From: Phycisphaerales bacterium UBA966
GTDB taxonomy: Bacteria; Planctomycetota; Phycisphaerae; Phycisphaerales; SM1A02
DNA length: 6,432 nucleotides
Assembly: GCA_002292895.1 (NCBI GenBank)
Contig: DBCE01000223.1
Coordinates: 14,247-20,678 of the forward strand
Reading direction: 5' to 3'
Shown: in pieces, positions 5,648-6,432 of the stretch
Position numbering within the stretch: position 1 is the first letter of the stretch
Layout of the letters: the number at the start of each line of letters is the position of its first letter
Program-made: the position numbers and the translations under genes
Notes under the pieces: generated by a model
Told to the model about the DNA's origin: nothing
Database searches by the model: none
The model's input: only the letters and a program-made list of their open reading frames with translations

Positions 5648-6432
5648 TTACCCGCCGCCCGGGCCCTTGCCGCCCGGCTTGGTCATCGAGGTGGGGTCGA
5701 GCAACCGGTCGAGCAATTTTGGCTCCACCATCTTGTTCCGGAGCACGTAGGCGCGGATGGTTTCGCCGCTCTTGTACGCCTCCTTGGCGGCTTTGGCGGC
5801 GTTGTCGTAGCCGATCACCGGTGCGAGGCTGGTGACCATCATCAGGCTGCGCTCCACGGTCTTTGAAGCATCCGGGTGAAGCTCCAAGCCTTCGATGCAC
5901 TTGTCGCGGAACATCTCACAGGCGTTCGCCAACAAGTCAATGGATTCGCACAGGCTGTCAGCGATCATGGGCATGGCAACATTGAGCTCCAACAGGCTGC
6001 CAATGCCGCCGAATCCGCCAAGGGTGATGCACGCGTCATTGCCAACCACGCGACACGCCACCATCATGACGCTTTCGCAAATGACCGGGTTGATCTTTCC
6101 GGGCATGATGCTGCTGCCTGGTTGCGTCGCTGGGAGCATCAGTTCTCCAAGTCCGCAGCGCGGTCCACTGCCGAGCCAGCGAATGTCATTGGCGATCTTG
6201 CTCAGGCTGACCGCGATGGTCTTGAGCATGCCACTTGCTTCCACCACGCAGTCGCGGGTGGCCTGCGCTTCAAAGTGGTTGGCTGCTTCAGTAAAGGTGA
6301 TGCCCAGTTCTTTACTGAGAATTGCGCTGACGGTGCGGCCGAATTTTGGATTGGCGTTGATGCCCGTTCCGACCGCGGTGCCACCGATCGGCAGGTTGCG
6401 CGCGAGAACGTCGCGAGCCAATTCTGCGCGCG
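5648..6432 (-). CDS. fumC: Class II fumarate hydratase, C-terminal part (5' end outside window)
   Basis: FumC is the iron-independent fumarase that interconverts fumarate and L-malate in the citric acid cycle, as a cytoplasmic homotetramer. About 260 C-terminal residues are present; the frame stays open to the right edge (it reads '...RAELARDVLARNL' from about 6430 leftward), so a TTG at 6419-6421 is an internal Leu codon. Motifs include 'IGGTAVGTGINANPKF' (just inside the edge), the superfamily signature 'GSSIMPGKINP' (6086-6118) with the mobile catalytic Ser loop and the Lys and Asn of the active site, 'VICESVMMVACRVVGND', and the 'ELNVAMPMIADSLCESIDLL' helix. The specific C-terminal domain follows ('GYDNAAKAAKEAYKSG', 'DPTSMTKPG'), which favours fumarase over aspartase or argininosuccinate lyase. 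Two details are unusual: 'GGFGGIGSLLELN' is about three residues longer than the usual 'GGQSGNFELN', and the protein ends in a Gly-rich 'GGKGPGGG'. The promoter and N-terminal catalytic His region are not in the window. Confidence 0.95.
   Translation of the reverse strand, partial: RAELARDVLARNLPIGGTAVGTGINANPKFGRTVSAILSKELGITFTEAANHFEAQATRDCVVEASGMLKTIAVSLSKIANDIRWLGSGPRCGLGELMLPATQPGSSIMPGKINPVICESVMMVACRVVGNDACITLGGFGGIGSLLELNVAMPMIADSLCESIDLLANACEMFRDKCIEGLELHPDASKTVERSLMMVTSLAPVIGYDNAAKAAKEAYKSGETIRAYVLRNKMVEPKLLDRLLDPTSMTKPGGKGPGGG

Noticed and set aside
1..6432. CRISPR array, tRNA, rRNA, insertion sequence, toxin-antitoxin or defence system
   Set aside because: No regularly spaced repeats, no cloverleaf or rRNA-like stretch, no transposase or integrase motif, and every sizeable gene has another explanation.

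Overview
The window looks like a stretch of chromosome from a GC-rich planctomycete, most likely of the Phycisphaerae type. Three things point there: an ECF sigma factor of the Sigma70_ECF (PF07638) kind that is abundant in planctomycetes, a secreted protein ending in a PEP-CTERM-like 'VPAPGA' anchor, and several genes without a clear Shine-Dalgarno sequence. The taxonomy is inferred from family resemblance only; there is no rRNA or other marker in the window.

Layout from left to right. Positions 1-171 (+) hold the last 56 codons of a GAF-domain protein. It converges on an ECF-type sigma factor gene (261-935, -). A 445-bp gene-free region (936-1380) separates the sigma gene from a divergent three-gene operon on the + strand: an exported glutathione-peroxidase-like thiol peroxidase (1381-1968), a large exported protein of unknown function (1973-3721) and dihydropteroate synthase folP (3718-4590). 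The gaps are 4 bp and a 4-bp ATGA overlap, so the three are probably co-transcribed and translationally coupled. Converging on folP is a secreted PEP-CTERM-type protein (4686-5450, -) with a strong intrinsic terminator (4593-4644) squeezed against the folP stop codon. Upstream of it on the same strand is the 3' part of fumC, class II fumarase (5648-6432, -), which runs off the right edge.

Together: folP (folate synthesis) and fumC (citric acid cycle) are housekeeping genes, the peroxidase and the unknown protein probably act outside the cytoplasmic membrane, and the sigma factor plus GAF protein suggest local signalling or transcription control. I see no transposase, integrase, CRISPR array, toxin-antitoxin pair, phage gene or recognisable defence system. 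The most worthwhile oddities are the large unknown exported protein locked between the peroxidase and folP, the peroxidase with Asp in place of the usual catalytic Gln, the sigma factor that appears to lack its first region-2 helix, and the pyrimidine-rich, Shine-Dalgarno-free leader of the operon.
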